Shown here piece by piece: positions 10,206 through 21,956 of a stretch of 64,000 nt of DNA. A program made the position numbers and the translations under genes. The first letter of the stretch is position 1, and each line of letters begins with the position of its first letter. The stretch covers positions 298,615 through 362,614 of the forward strand of contig NZ_JACDRR010000006.1 in assembly GCF_013449375.1 (NCBI RefSeq). The letters run 5' to 3'. Under the pieces are notes generated by a model, which was not told the origin of the DNA, made no database searches, and saw only the letters and a list, made by a program, of their open reading frames with translations. Source of the DNA: Pectobacterium sp. CFBP8739 (GTDB taxonomy: Bacteria; Pseudomonadota; Gammaproteobacteria; Enterobacterales; Enterobacteriaceae).

Positions 10206-11558
10206 ATGGCGCAATTCTACTCTCCAAACCGGCGTGTGACGACCCGGAAAGCGATTCCTGCTAAGAACCTCACTGTTACGGTCACGTCGCTTGATCCGTT
10301 TGGGCAGGGGGTGGCGCGTCACGACGGCAAGACGGTGTTTGTCACGGGGGGACTGCCGGGAGAGCAGGCTGAGGTCCAACTGACGGAAGAGAAGCGTCAG
10401 TTTTCGCATGCAAAGCTTAAACGCCTTCTGACACATAGCCCACAGCGCGTTGAGCCGCTGTGCCCGCATTATACCCGCTGCGGCGGCTGCCAACAGCAGC
10501 ATGCGGACATCACGCTGCAACAGAGCAGCAAAACGGCGGCATTGGTGCGCCTGATGACGCGCGAAACGGGCGCGGAGCTGCTGGACGCCTCGCTGATTGC
10601 CGGCACACCTTATGCCTATCGGAGGCGCGCGCGGCTTGCGTTATACTTTCAGGCAAAAGAGCAGCGTCTGTTGATGGGCTATCGACAATCCAATTCTCAC
10701 GATTTGGTGGATATTAAAGCCTGTCCGGTGTTGCGCCCCGAGCTTGAAGCGCTGCTGCAACCGCTGCGCGATTGTTTGAGCCGATTAAAGGCGGTGAAGC
10801 GCCTTGGGCATGTGGAACTGGTGCAGGCGGACAACGGCCCGCTGCTGGTGTTGAGGCACCTTGAACCGCTCCATTCATCGGATCAGCAGGCGCTGCGTGA
10901 CTTTGCGCAGCAGCAGGGCGTTTCGGTTTATCTGGCAGCGGATGCCGACTCGCTGACGTGTCTGCACGGTGAAGAACCGGTTTATCACGTTGCCGGGTTG
11001 ACGCTGGCCTTTAGCCCGCGTGATTTTATTCAGGTGAATGACGTGGTAAACCAGCAGATGGTCGCGCAGGCGCTGGCATGGCTGGATGTGCAACCGCAGG
11101 ATAGAATATTAGATCTGTTTTGTGGCATGGGTAACTTCACGCTGCCGCTGGCACAGCGTGCTGCCAGCGTTGTCGGCGTGGAAGGGGTGACCGCGTTAGT
11201 TGAGAAAGGGCGCGAGAATGCCCGACGCAATGGGCTGTCCAATGTCACATTTTTTCACCAAAATCTTGAAGATGACGTCACGCAGCAGCCGTGGGTAGCT
11301 CAGGGTTTTGATAAGATATTACTTGATCCGGCACGTGCGGGTGCGGCAGGTGTGATGGAGCAGATAACCCGACTGGCACCTGAGCGGGTGGTCTATGTTT
11401 CCTGTAATGCCACGACGCTAGCGCGCGACAGCAAAGTTTTATTGGCAGCCGGTTTTAGGCTGGCGAATGTCGCCATGTTGGATATGTTTCCACATACCGG
11501 TCACCTTGAATCGATGGCACTGTTTTTGCACGATACCGGCACGCAAAAGGCGTCATAG
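10206..11558 (+). CDS. rlmD: 23S rRNA (uracil-1939-C5)-methyltransferase
   Basis: This SAM-dependent enzyme makes m5U1939 in 23S rRNA. The 450-residue protein has an N-terminal TRAM domain ([18 protein letters not shown]), iron-sulfur cysteines in [10 protein letters not shown] plus a later cysteine in KACPVL, a Rossmann SAM site ([14 protein letters not shown]) and the catalytic cysteine motif [12 protein letters not shown] near the C-terminus. It lies 50 bp upstream of relA, the same pairing as in E. coli. Confidence 0.95.
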   Translation: MAQFYSPNRRVTTRKAIPAKNLTVTVTSLDPFGQGVARHDGKTVFVTGGLPGEQAEVQLTEEKRQFSHAKLKRLLTHSPQRVEPLCPHYTRCGGCQQQHADITLQQSSKTAALVRLMTRETGAELLDASLIAGTPYAYRRRARLALYFQAKEQRLLMGYRQSNSHDLVDIKACPVLRPELEALLQPLRDCLSRLKAVKRLGHVELVQADNGPLLVLRHLEPLHSSDQQALRDFAQQQGVSVYLAADADSLTCLHGEEPVYHVAGLTLAFSPRDFIQVNDVVNQQMVAQALAWLDVQPQDRILDLFCGMGNFTLPLAQRAASVVGVEGVTALVEKGRENARRNGLSNVTFFHQNLEDDVTQQPWVAQGFDKILLDPARAGAAGVMEQITRLAPERVVYVSCNATTLARDSKVLLAAGFRLANVAMLDMFPHTGHLESMALFLHDTGTQKAS

Positions 11559-11608
11559 GCAGCAAAGCAGCGTCGTTTGCAAGGTGAAGGGTAACGTAGG
11601 GAGAAATT

Positions 11609-13843
11609 ATGGTTGCGGTAAGAAGTGCGCATTTGAATACGGCAGGTGAATTTGTCCCTGACGCGTGGATTGCTTCGCTGGGGATTGCCAGCCAGCAATC
11701 GTGTGAACGTTTAGCCGAAACCTGGCGTTACTGTGAGCAGCAAACGCACGATCACGCCGATGCACCACTACTGCTGTGGCGCGGCATTGAAATGGTGGAA
11801 ATCCTGTCCACGCTCAGTATGGACAATGACAGCATGCGCGCGGCGCTGCTCTTTCCACTGGCGGATGCGGGTGTGGTCGATGAGGCGACGCTGGAAGCCG
11901 TATTTGGTAAAAACATCGTTGATTTGGTGCATGGCGTGCGCGATATGGATGCAATTCGCCAGCTCAAAGCAACGCAGAATGACTCTGGCGCGTCTGAGCA
12001 GGTCGATAATATCCGTCGCATGTTGCTGGCGATGGTGGAAGATTTCCGCTGCGTAGTCATCAAACTCGCCGAGCGGATCGCGCACCTGCGTGAAGTGAAA
12101 GATGCCCCAGAAGAAGAACGGGTACTGGCGGCTAAAGAGTGTACCAATATCTACGCGCCGTTGGCGAACCGGCTGGGCATCGGGCAGTTGAAGTGGGAAT
12201 TGGAAGATTTCTGCTTCCGCTATCTGCACCCAGATGAATATAAAAAAATCGCCAAACTGTTGCACGAACGCCGCATCGATCGCGCGCAGTACATTGATGA
12301 TTTTGTCAAAACGCTGCGCAATGCGATGAAAGAAGAGGGCGTTCAGGCGGAGATCTACGGTCGTCCCAAGCATATCTACAGCATCTGGCGCAAAATGCAG
12401 AAAAAGTCGCTGTCGTTCGATGAGCTGTTCGATGTACGTGCGGTGCGTATTGTCGTCGAGCGTTTGCAGGACTGCTACGGGGCGCTCGGTATTGTGCATA
12501 CCCACTATCGTCATTTGCCAGACGAGTTTGACGACTATGTCGCCAACCCGAAACCGAACGGTTATCAGTCTATTCACACTGTGGTGTTAGGGCCGGGTGG
12601 TAAGACGCTCGAAATCCAGATTCGTACGCGCCAGATGCATGAAGATGCCGAACTGGGTGTGGCGGCACACTGGAAATACAAAGAAGGCACCACCGTGGGC
12701 GGGCGTTCCGGTTATGAAGGCCGCATTGCCTGGCTGCGTAAACTGCTTGCCTGGCAGGAAGAGGTGGCGGATTCGAATGACGTGCTGGATGAAGTTCGCA
12801 GTCAGGTCTTTGACGATCGCGTCTATGTCTTTACGCCGAAAGGCGACGTGGTGGATCTCCCGGCAGGCTCTACGCCGCTGGATTTCGCTTATAACATCCA
12901 CAGCGATATCGGGCACCGCTGCATCGGTGCAAAAATCGGTGGACGTATTGTGCCGTTTACCTACCAATTACAGATGGGTGATCAGATTGAAATTATCACC
13001 CAAAAGCAACCGAACCCGAGCCGTGACTGGCTGAATCCGAATCTGGGGTATATCACCACCAGCCGTGGACGTTCCAAGATCCAGAACTGGTTCCGCAAGC
13101 AGGATCGCGACAAGAATATTCTGGCGGGACGGCAGATTCTGGACGACGAACTGGCGCATCTGGGGATCAGCCTGAAAGCGGCGGAGAAATTGCTGCTGCC
13201 GCGCTATAACGTGAATTCGCTGGATGAACTATTGGCGGCGATCGGCGGTGGCGATGTTCGTCTGAACCAGATGGTGAATTTCCTGCAATCGCAGTTAAAA
13301 CAGCCAAGTGCGGAAGAACTGGATCGTGAAGCGCTGCGCCAATTGACGCAGAAATCGCAACAGCCGCCAACACGTACTCATAAAGACAACGGTCGTGTGG
13401 TTGTGGAAGGTGTCGGTAACCTGATGCACCATATTGCGCGCTGCTGCCAGCCGATTCCGGGCGACGAGATCACTGGGTTCATCACGCGCGGTCGGGGGAT
13501 TTCGATTCACCGCGCGGACTGCGAACAGTTGGATGAACTGCGCGCCAGTTCGCCGGAGCGGATTGTGGACGCGGTATGGGGCGAAAGCTACTCCAGCGGT
13601 TATTCGTTGGTGGTGAGGGTGATTGCCAACGATCGCAGCGGCCTGTTGCGCGATATCACCACCATTCTGGCGAATGAGAAGGTCAATGTACTGGGCGTTG
13701 CTAGCCGCAGCGACATCAAGCAGCAGTTGGCAACAATTGATATGGATATCGAGATCTACAACCTGCAAGTGTTGAGCCGCATTCTGGCGAAGCTCAACCA
13801 ACTGCCGGATGTGATTGATGCGCGGCGCCAGCAGGGAGCGTAA
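11609..13843 (+). CDS. relA: GTP pyrophosphokinase (ppGpp synthetase I)
   Basis: RelA makes (p)ppGpp from GTP or GDP and ATP on ribosomes stalled by uncharged tRNA. The product has 744 residues, the same as E. coli RelA. An inactive HD-type pseudo-hydrolase domain comes first, then the synthetase domain (YGRPKHIYSIWRKM and DVRAVRI), a TGS domain (VYVFTPKGDVVDLPAGSTP), a zinc-finger region (ARCCQPIPGD) and a C-terminal ACT domain (DRSGLLRDITTILANE). The start ATG has GTAGGGAGAAATT upstream. E. coli has mazEF downstream; here a repeat element lies between relA and mazG. Confidence 0.97.
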   Translation: MVAVRSAHLNTAGEFVPDAWIASLGIASQQSCERLAETWRYCEQQTHDHADAPLLLWRGIEMVEILSTLSMDNDSMRAALLFPLADAGVVDEATLEAVFGKNIVDLVHGVRDMDAIRQLKATQNDSGASEQVDNIRRMLLAMVEDFRCVVIKLAERIAHLREVKDAPEEERVLAAKECTNIYAPLANRLGIGQLKWELEDFCFRYLHPDEYKKIAKLLHERRIDRAQYIDDFVKTLRNAMKEEGVQAEIYGRPKHIYSIWRKMQKKSLSFDELFDVRAVRIVVERLQDCYGALGIVHTHYRHLPDEFDDYVANPKPNGYQSIHTVVLGPGGKTLEIQIRTRQMHEDAELGVAAHWKYKEGTTVGGRSGYEGRIAWLRKLLAWQEEVADSNDVLDEVRSQVFDDRVYVFTPKGDVVDLPAGSTPLDFAYNIHSDIGHRCIGAKIGGRIVPFTYQLQMGDQIEIITQKQPNPSRDWLNPNLGYITTSRGRSKIQNWFRKQDRDKNILAGRQILDDELAHLGISLKAAEKLLLPRYNVNSLDELLAAIGGGDVRLNQMVNFLQSQLKQPSAEELDREALRQLTQKSQQPPTRTHKDNGRVVVEGVGNLMHHIARCCQPIPGDEITGFITRGRGISIHRADCEQLDELRASSPERIVDAVWGESYSSGYSLVVRVIANDRSGLLRDITTILANEKVNVLGVASRSDIKQQLATIDMDIEIYNLQVLSRILAKLNQLPDVIDARRQQGA

Positions 13844-13910
13844 CACCTACCAGCCTGTCTATCATTGACGGTGTTGAGACGAAATGATCTAGGAACGTCA
13901 GCGTTGCTTG

Positions 13911-14168
13911 CTGTTATCCAGCGTAAAAAATTATGCTGAGGAGATAGCTGGCTTAGGATGAGCCGCATGGACGCGGCGAAAGCTTGCGCCACGCAGGGAG
14001 CGTGTCGCAAGCGGTCCGTTAAGCCGGATACCGACGAAGGCATCGCGTAGCGACATAATTTAGCGGGAAGCCAGGGTTCACAGGGCGACGGCGATTGAGC
14101 CGCCCTGTGTCGGGCGCGACGCAGTTGTGGAAATGATCGTTGGAGTGCATCGCGCACGAAACCTCTCC
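13911..14168 (-). repeat. MITE-like repeat, short form, copy B
   Basis: This 258-bp copy is inverted relative to copy A and lacks the three-hairpin cassette. The stem is complete and short-looped: CTTGCG/CGCAAG plus CACGC/GCGTG around a TCCCT loop (read on the minus strand). The other stem is CACAGGGCG/CGCCCTGTG. The outer end nearest mazG retains the terminal repeat GCGCACGAAACCTCTCC (14152-14168). It occupies the place of mazEF between relA and mazG, and any longer MazG frame starting at 14127 would begin inside it. Confidence 0.8.
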
Positions 14169-14219
14169 GGCTTGTCTGCTATCCTCGTAAAAAATAATTT
14201 TTTGATTTTCAGGAATATT

Positions 14220-15032
14220 ATGACCGTATCTTTGACGAATGTCCCTCCCATAGAGCGTTTGCTCGCCATCATGAAAACCCTACGCGATCCTGAAAATGGC
14301 TGTCCATGGGACAAAAAACAGACGTTTAACACTATCGCGCCCTATACGCTGGAAGAAACATACGAAGTGCTGGATGCGATCAGCCGTCAGGATTTTGATG
14401 ATTTGCGCGGTGAGTTAGGGGATTTGCTGTTTCAGGTGGTGTTTTACGCGCAAATGGCGCAGGAAAAGGGCCTGTTCGATTTCTCCGACGTGTGTAACGC
14501 CATCAGCGATAAGCTGGAACGCCGCCACCCGCATATTTTCGGGGAGATGACGCTGACGGACAGTGATGCCGTGCTGGCAAATTGGGAACAGACAAAAGCA
14601 CAGGAACGGGCGGAGAAAGATCGTCATTCCCAGTTGGATGATATTCCTGATGCGCTGCCTGCGTTGATGAAAGCGCAAAAAATTCAGCAGCGTTGTGCGT
14701 CAGTTGGCTTCGATTGGGACAGCCTAGGGCCGGTGCTCGATAAAGTGTATGAAGAGATCGATGAGGTGATGTTTGAAGCGCGGCAAGCTGTTGTCGATGA
14801 AGAAAAATTAGGTGAAGAGATTGGTGATTTATTGTTCGCCATAGTCAATCTCTCTCGCCATCTGGGACACAAGGCTGAGACGGCGTTACAGGCGGCAAAT
14901 CGTAAGTTCACTCGACGTTTTCGTGAGGTAGAACAAATCGTTACGGCATCGGGAAAAACGCTGGAACAGGCAACGCTGGATGAAATGGAAGCCGCATGGC
15001 AGCAGGTGAAAAAACAGGAAATCAGCCATTAA
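14220..15032 (+). CDS. mazG: Nucleoside triphosphate pyrophosphohydrolase MazG
   Basis: MazG hydrolyses NTPs and dNTPs to the monophosphate and pyrophosphate, and in E. coli damps ppGpp-linked stress. Two MazG domains are visible, each with the helical ExxE...ExxD magnesium site (EETYEVLD with ELGDLLF, then YEEIDEV with EIGDLLF). The frame is open from 14127, but that part lies in a repeat; the ATG at 14220, before the conserved PPIERLLAIM, gives 270 residues, close to the 263 of E. coli. AGGAAT lies a few bases upstream. Confidence 0.93.
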   Translation: MTVSLTNVPPIERLLAIMKTLRDPENGCPWDKKQTFNTIAPYTLEETYEVLDAISRQDFDDLRGELGDLLFQVVFYAQMAQEKGLFDFSDVCNAISDKLERRHPHIFGEMTLTDSDAVLANWEQTKAQERAEKDRHSQLDDIPDALPALMKAQKIQQRCASVGFDWDSLGPVLDKVYEEIDEVMFEARQAVVDEEKLGEEIGDLLFAIVNLSRHLGHKAETALQAANRKFTRRFREVEQIVTASGKTLEQATLDEMEAAWQQVKKQEISH

Positions 15033-15243
15033 TCTATTTTTATCGATAAGATTGTTTTTTATTGATTTTAAGGTTTTTATTTTATTGTTTTTTAAAGTGA
15101 TTGTGAGTCGGGGTGAGAGTGGTTTCACCTCGTCTGCACGTGTGTTGGAATCGTCACATTGTGTAAAACGAACATTTGTGGCGTTCATCAGGTTCAGGTA
15201 TACTACTTTCCCGTCTTGGTACTTCCATCGTCTTTAAACCTAA

Positions 15244-16896
<1,653 letters not shown>

Positions 16897-16908
16897 GAGT
16901 TATATCAG

Positions 16909-16934
16909 CAACGCGCGATCGCTATCGCGCGTTG
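16909..16934 (+). terminator. Hairpin between pyrG and eno
   Basis: A perfect 11-bp GC-rich inverted repeat (CAACGCGCGAT / ATCGCGCGTTG) with a 4-base loop lies 12 bases past the pyrG stop, followed by TT only. It may be a partial terminator or mRNA-stability element that lets eno be set apart from pyrG. Confidence 0.6.
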
Positions 16935-16961
16935 TTCGTCTAGGGTTTTAGTTCTGTCTAA

Positions 16962-18290
<1,329 letters not shown>

Positions 18291-18356
18291 TCGTGTTTCT
18301 GGCGTATCAGGTCGCTGAGAAAACGGCCTGATATACGCCAACGTGATTAACTCTAA

Positions 18357-18392
18357 AAATCCAGAAGCGTGAAAACGTTTCTGGATTTTTTT
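18357..18392 (+). terminator. eno terminator
   Basis: A stem of AATCCAGAA-CG pairing with CG-TTCTGGATT, followed by seven Ts, ends the eno transcript. A preceding imperfect hairpin (GGCGTATCAGG at 18301 with CCTGATATACGCC at 18327) has no T-tail. The terminator also separates eno from the convergent DJ-1 gene. Confidence 0.85.
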
Positions 18393-18450
18393 ATGCGATC
18401 TCTGGGCTGTTGCTACATAAGCTTAACAGCCCCCATATTGCCAGTATTGG

Positions 18451-19131
18451 TTAAGCCAACTGCTTAAGAAGCGCTTTAGCAACGACTTCCGAGCTTGCCG
18501 GATTTTGACCGGTGATCAGCTTGCCGTCTTCAACAAGGTACGGTGCCCAATCTGGGCCTTTTTCGTAGAGCCCGCCGAGTTTCTTGAATTCATCTTCAAT
18601 CAGGAAAGGTACCACGTCCGTCAACTGAACCGCTTCTTCTTCACCGTTGGTGAAGCCCGTCACTTTGCGGCCTTTAATCAGGGCATCGCCATTTTCTGCT
18701 TTCACATGAATCAGTACACCCGGTGCGTGGCAGACAAAACCGGTTGGCTTGTTGGCGCGTACAAAGGCTTCGATGAGCGCGATAGAGACGGGAGACTCCG
18801 CCAAATCCCAGAGAGGGCCGTGACCGCCAGGATAGAAGACGGCATCGAAATCCTGTTCGCTGACGGTATCGAGTTTTACCGTATTGGCCAGTTCCTGCTG
18901 CGTAGCCGGATCTGCTTTAAAGCGATGCGTTAACTCGGTTTGAAAATCGGCCAGATCGCTTTTCGGGTCGAGAGGCGGCTGGCCGCCAGCAGGGGAGGCG
19001 ATGACGATCTCGGCGCCTGCATCTTTAAAGGTGTAATAAGGGGCGGCAAACTCTTCCAGCCAGAAGCCGGTTTTATTGCCTGTGTTGCCCAGTTTGTCGT
19101 GAGAAGTCAGTACCATTAAAATTTTCATCAT
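18451..19131 (-). CDS. DJ-1/PfpI family protein (type 1 glutamine amidotransferase-like)
   Basis: This 226-residue protein has the ThiJ/DJ-1/PfpI fold: ILMVLTSHD near the start, a glutamate-bearing loop, the AVFYPGGHGPLWD turn and the nucleophile elbow GFVCHAPG with a cysteine followed by histidine. The family includes glyoxalase III and Hsp31-type proteins that act on glyoxal or methylglyoxal. The precise function is not settled by sequence. It starts 44 bp after the aldehyde dehydrogenase stop on the same strand, so the two likely form a reactive-aldehyde operon. The start could be either of two adjacent ATGs. Confidence 0.85.
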   Translation of the reverse strand: MMKILMVLTSHDKLGNTGNKTGFWLEEFAAPYYTFKDAGAEIVIASPAGGQPPLDPKSDLADFQTELTHRFKADPATQQELANTVKLDTVSEQDFDAVFYPGGHGPLWDLAESPVSIALIEAFVRANKPTGFVCHAPGVLIHVKAENGDALIKGRKVTGFTNGEEEAVQLTDVVPFLIEDEFKKLGGLYEKGPDWAPYLVEDGKLITGQNPASSEVVAKALLKQLA

Positions 19132-19175
19132 TTTTCTCTCTATGGTTGCAGGATGAGCCGGTGAATTGATGCCGA

Positions 19176-20594
19176 TTACCCTTTGAGGGCGGCGACAATC
19201 GCGTCTTGTTTCTCATGGTAAGGCGCACGCAGTGTCAGGTTAGACGCGCCATCCTCACTCTGTATGACAATCGGTTTAGCGTGGCTGAAACGACGGAATC
19301 CGTGGACGCCGTGGTATGCGCCGATGCCGGATGCGCCAACGCCGCCGAATGGGAGCGTGTCGATAGACACGTGTGTCATCACATCGTTGATGACCAGCGC
19401 ACCGGATGTTGTTCTGGCAGCGAAGCGCTGCTGCATAGCGTCATCGTTGCTGAACAGATACGCTGCCAGCGGGCGTGGATGCGCGTTGATATAGGTAATC
19501 GGTTCTTCTGCTGTCTGATAGGTTTTAATCGGCAGCAGCGGGCCAAAAATTTCTTCCTGCATGATCGTCATATCATCACGCACGCCGAACACCAGATGCG
19601 GGGCAATCTTGCGGCTTTTCGCATCGTAGGGCGCTTCGCCTTCCGGTGCCAGACTGACGACGGTTGCGCCTTGCTGCTCGGCTTCTTTCAGAAGTCGAAT
19701 CAGGCGATCGTAATGCCTGTCAGCAATGATAGACGTGTAATCCGGGTTCGCCTGTAGTGTCGGGAAGCTTTTCTGCATAAAGGCTTTTGCGGCATCGCGG
19801 AAAGCCTGCTCCTGACCTTCGGGCAGCAGAACATAGTCCGGCGACAGGCAGATTTGCCCAGCGTTGAAGGTTTTCACCGTCAGCGTACGCTCAGCCGCTT
19901 CGGTGATATCTGCGCTGCTATCGATCACGACCGGTGATTTCCCACCCAGCTCCAGCGTGACGGGCACCAGATTCTCTGCCGCGGCGCGCATCACATGTTT
20001 CCCAACGGCGGTGCTGCCGGTGAAGACCAGATGATCGAACGGCAGTTCGCTGAATGCCTGACCGATTTCCGCATCACCCAGCACCACAGCCAATTCCAGC
20101 GGGTCAAAATAGTGGGCAATCAGTTCCGCCAGCAGTTCAGACGTACGCGGTGTGAGTTCTGACGGTTTCAGAATCGCGGTATTACCGGCAGCAAAAATGT
20201 CAGCCAGCGGACCAAATGACAGGTTCACTGGGAAGTTCCACGGGCTGATTACGCCAATCACGCCCAGAGGCTGATGCTGAATCCACGCCTGCATGCCGGG
20301 AGCGGGTTCATCAACAGGCTCTGGCTGCATCCAACGCTCAACGTTGTCGATGGCGTTCTGTAGCATCTTCAACGTCGTGCCGACATCAGCGGCGAAGGAG
20401 TGATACAGGCTACGATGGCCGAAATCTTCACTCATGGCCTGTGCGAGTGCCGCGTGGTTTTCACGGATCAGATTGATGCTGCGCTGTAAGCGATCTTTAC
20501 GCAGCGCGGCATCGGCGGGGCCAGATGCAATGTGAGCACGCTTCATCGTATTCAGGATAGCGTGTAAATCCTTTTTGGATTGTTGTGTCGACAT
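19176..20594 (-). CDS. Coniferyl aldehyde dehydrogenase-like enzyme
   Basis: An NAD(P)-dependent aldehyde dehydrogenase of 472 residues, resembling the coniferyl-aldehyde dehydrogenase group that oxidises coniferaldehyde to ferulate. Family marks are PWNFPVNL, the cofactor loop FTGSTAVGKHV, the catalytic glutamate in LELGGKSP, the catalytic cysteine in GQICLSPDY and EEIFGPLLP. A longer frame opens at 20660, but the ATG at 20594 has AGAGGACACAAC upstream and gives the usual family N-terminus. It is the first gene of a likely operon with the DJ-1 gene and is divergent from a LysR gene. Substrate is inferred from the family and the plant-associated context. Confidence 0.85.
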   Translation of the reverse strand: MSTQQSKKDLHAILNTMKRAHIASGPADAALRKDRLQRSINLIRENHAALAQAMSEDFGHRSLYHSFAADVGTTLKMLQNAIDNVERWMQPEPVDEPAPGMQAWIQHQPLGVIGVISPWNFPVNLSFGPLADIFAAGNTAILKPSELTPRTSELLAELIAHYFDPLELAVVLGDAEIGQAFSELPFDHLVFTGSTAVGKHVMRAAAENLVPVTLELGGKSPVVIDSSADITEAAERTLTVKTFNAGQICLSPDYVLLPEGQEQAFRDAAKAFMQKSFPTLQANPDYTSIIADRHYDRLIRLLKEAEQQGATVVSLAPEGEAPYDAKSRKIAPHLVFGVRDDMTIMQEEIFGPLLPIKTYQTAEEPITYINAHPRPLAAYLFSNDDAMQQRFAARTTSGALVINDVMTHVSIDTLPFGGVGASGIGAYHGVHGFRRFSHAKPIVIQSEDGASNLTLRAPYHEKQDAIVAALKG

Positions 20595-20763
20595 GTTGTG
20601 TCCTCTTTTATTCGTCGAGTACCAGAGAAAACAGAAAGTTAGCCGGGATTTCCGGGTCACTCAGGATGGGATAAAGGATACTGCAGGGGTTGATCCGCTC
20701 GCCAACAAGATTATTATTCGAGGGGTATAAATAATTTTATATCTCAGTCTCTATAGGTATCGT

Positions 20764-21654
20764 ATGTCACTTATTCGCCTACGCACATTTGTGGAAGTCT
20801 ATCGGCAACGCTCAATTAGCGGAGCGTCGCGCGCGCTGAATCTGACCCAGCCGGCGGTGTCGCAGCACATTGCCGGACTGGAGGTCGCCGTGGGGCGGCG
20901 TCTCTTTGAACGTCAGGCGAACGGCGTGACGCCCACCTCGGCGGCAGACGATCTGGCGGCAGATCTGGGCGATAAACTCGATGAAGCCGAGGCGGCACTG
21001 GCCTCTGCTCGGGCGAGATCAATGGATGTCGCGGGGACGCTGCATATTATCGGTCATGCGGATTTCATGGCGGAAGTGGTGTCGGAGCAGTTATTGCCGC
21101 TGCTTGAGGCTGGCGTGCGAGTGCACATGCATACGGGTGACGGCGATTTGATTAAACAGATGCTGCTGGAAGGGCACTGTGATTTGGGGATAACGGCGCA
21201 TCCGGTAACGGATAAGCGGCTGAAAAGCGATCTGCTAAAGAGTGCGAGGCTACAGGCGGTGGCGGCACCTGCGATTGTCGAGCGGCTATTGCAGGCAGAC
21301 GATCTGCCGCAGGCGTTGGCGCAGGAACCGATGCTGGCGTATGACCTTGAATTGCCCCTGATTGATCACTGGCTGAAGAAGAACCGTATGGAAGATAAGG
21401 GGCTGGTGCCTGCCGTGGTGAGTCAGGATCTGCGTGCGCTGCGCCGCGTGCTGACCAGCGGATTTGGCTGGACGGTGATGCCGGTGTATTTATGTCAGGA
21501 TTTGCTGGATGCCGGAGAGCTTGCCATCATTCCGCCTCCTGTCGGCACAACGCAGTTGGATTACTATCTGGCCTGGGTGCCGGGCGCGCTGCGTCAGCCG
21601 CGTTTAGCCCATGCGCGGCAGACCTTCCTGTGGCGCTTGCAGCACGCTGAATAG
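20764..21654 (+). CDS. LysR-family transcriptional regulator
   Basis: A 296-residue LysR regulator with an N-terminal winged helix-turn-helix (TFVEVYRQRSISGASRALNLTQPAVSQHIAGLE) and a periplasmic-binding-like effector domain. It is divergent from the coniferyl aldehyde dehydrogenase/DJ-1 pair across about 170 bp, the classic layout for a LysR regulator of its neighbour. The effector is unknown; a phenolic aldehyde or acid is a reasonable guess only. Confidence 0.88.
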   Translation: MSLIRLRTFVEVYRQRSISGASRALNLTQPAVSQHIAGLEVAVGRRLFERQANGVTPTSAADDLAADLGDKLDEAEAALASARARSMDVAGTLHIIGHADFMAEVVSEQLLPLLEAGVRVHMHTGDGDLIKQMLLEGHCDLGITAHPVTDKRLKSDLLKSARLQAVAAPAIVERLLQADDLPQALAQEPMLAYDLELPLIDHWLKKNRMEDKGLVPAVVSQDLRALRRVLTSGFGWTVMPVYLCQDLLDAGELAIIPPPVGTTQLDYYLAWVPGALRQPRLAHARQTFLWRLQHAE

Positions 21655-21956
21655 CGCTCTCCTCTGCTCCACAGCGCGTTATTTTTCAAGACCTCACGAG
21701 GCAGCGTCCGGTAGCGATGCTGCTTCTCTTCCTGCTGACGCTCCTTCTTCCATCCTGTGATCGCCATAAACGAACTGCGGGTTTCGTTCAGTTAAAATGG
21801 CTTTTTATAAAATCTTTGACGCGGATCGCACCCATCTTCCCTGTGCTGCCAGCGCGGAACGAGGGATGGCAAGCGTGCAAAGGTTTTCACTATCGCCGGG
21901 CGCTAACGTAGCAGCGTGACACCTTCATAACTAAAAATGTTCGGGGAAGGATGGCG
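21655..21956. promoter_or_regulatory. 302-bp region upstream of rhiT
   Basis: No gene is seen. A dyad, AACGAA at 21769-21774 and TTCGTT at 21783-21788, resembles a pectinolysis operator only loosely, with CG in place of the AT expected in a KdgR box and the wrong phase. A half-site TGTGA at 21756 could belong to a CRP site. In Dickeya the rhiTN genes are known to be activated by RhaS and CRP. I cannot place those sites with confidence. Confidence 0.35.

Noticed and set aside
11768..12577. 269-codon open frame antisense to relA
   Set aside because: It lies wholly inside relA on the other strand, has no ribosome site or recognisable family, and relA is intact and full length.
14127..14219. 31-residue N-terminal extension of MazG
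   Set aside because: The extension begins inside repeat copy B and has no family match; the ATG at 14220 fits known MazG starts.
21769..21788. KdgR-like dyad upstream of rhiT
   Set aside because: CG replaces the AT of the consensus and the half-sites are out of phase; rhi genes are known to follow RhaS rather than this box alone.
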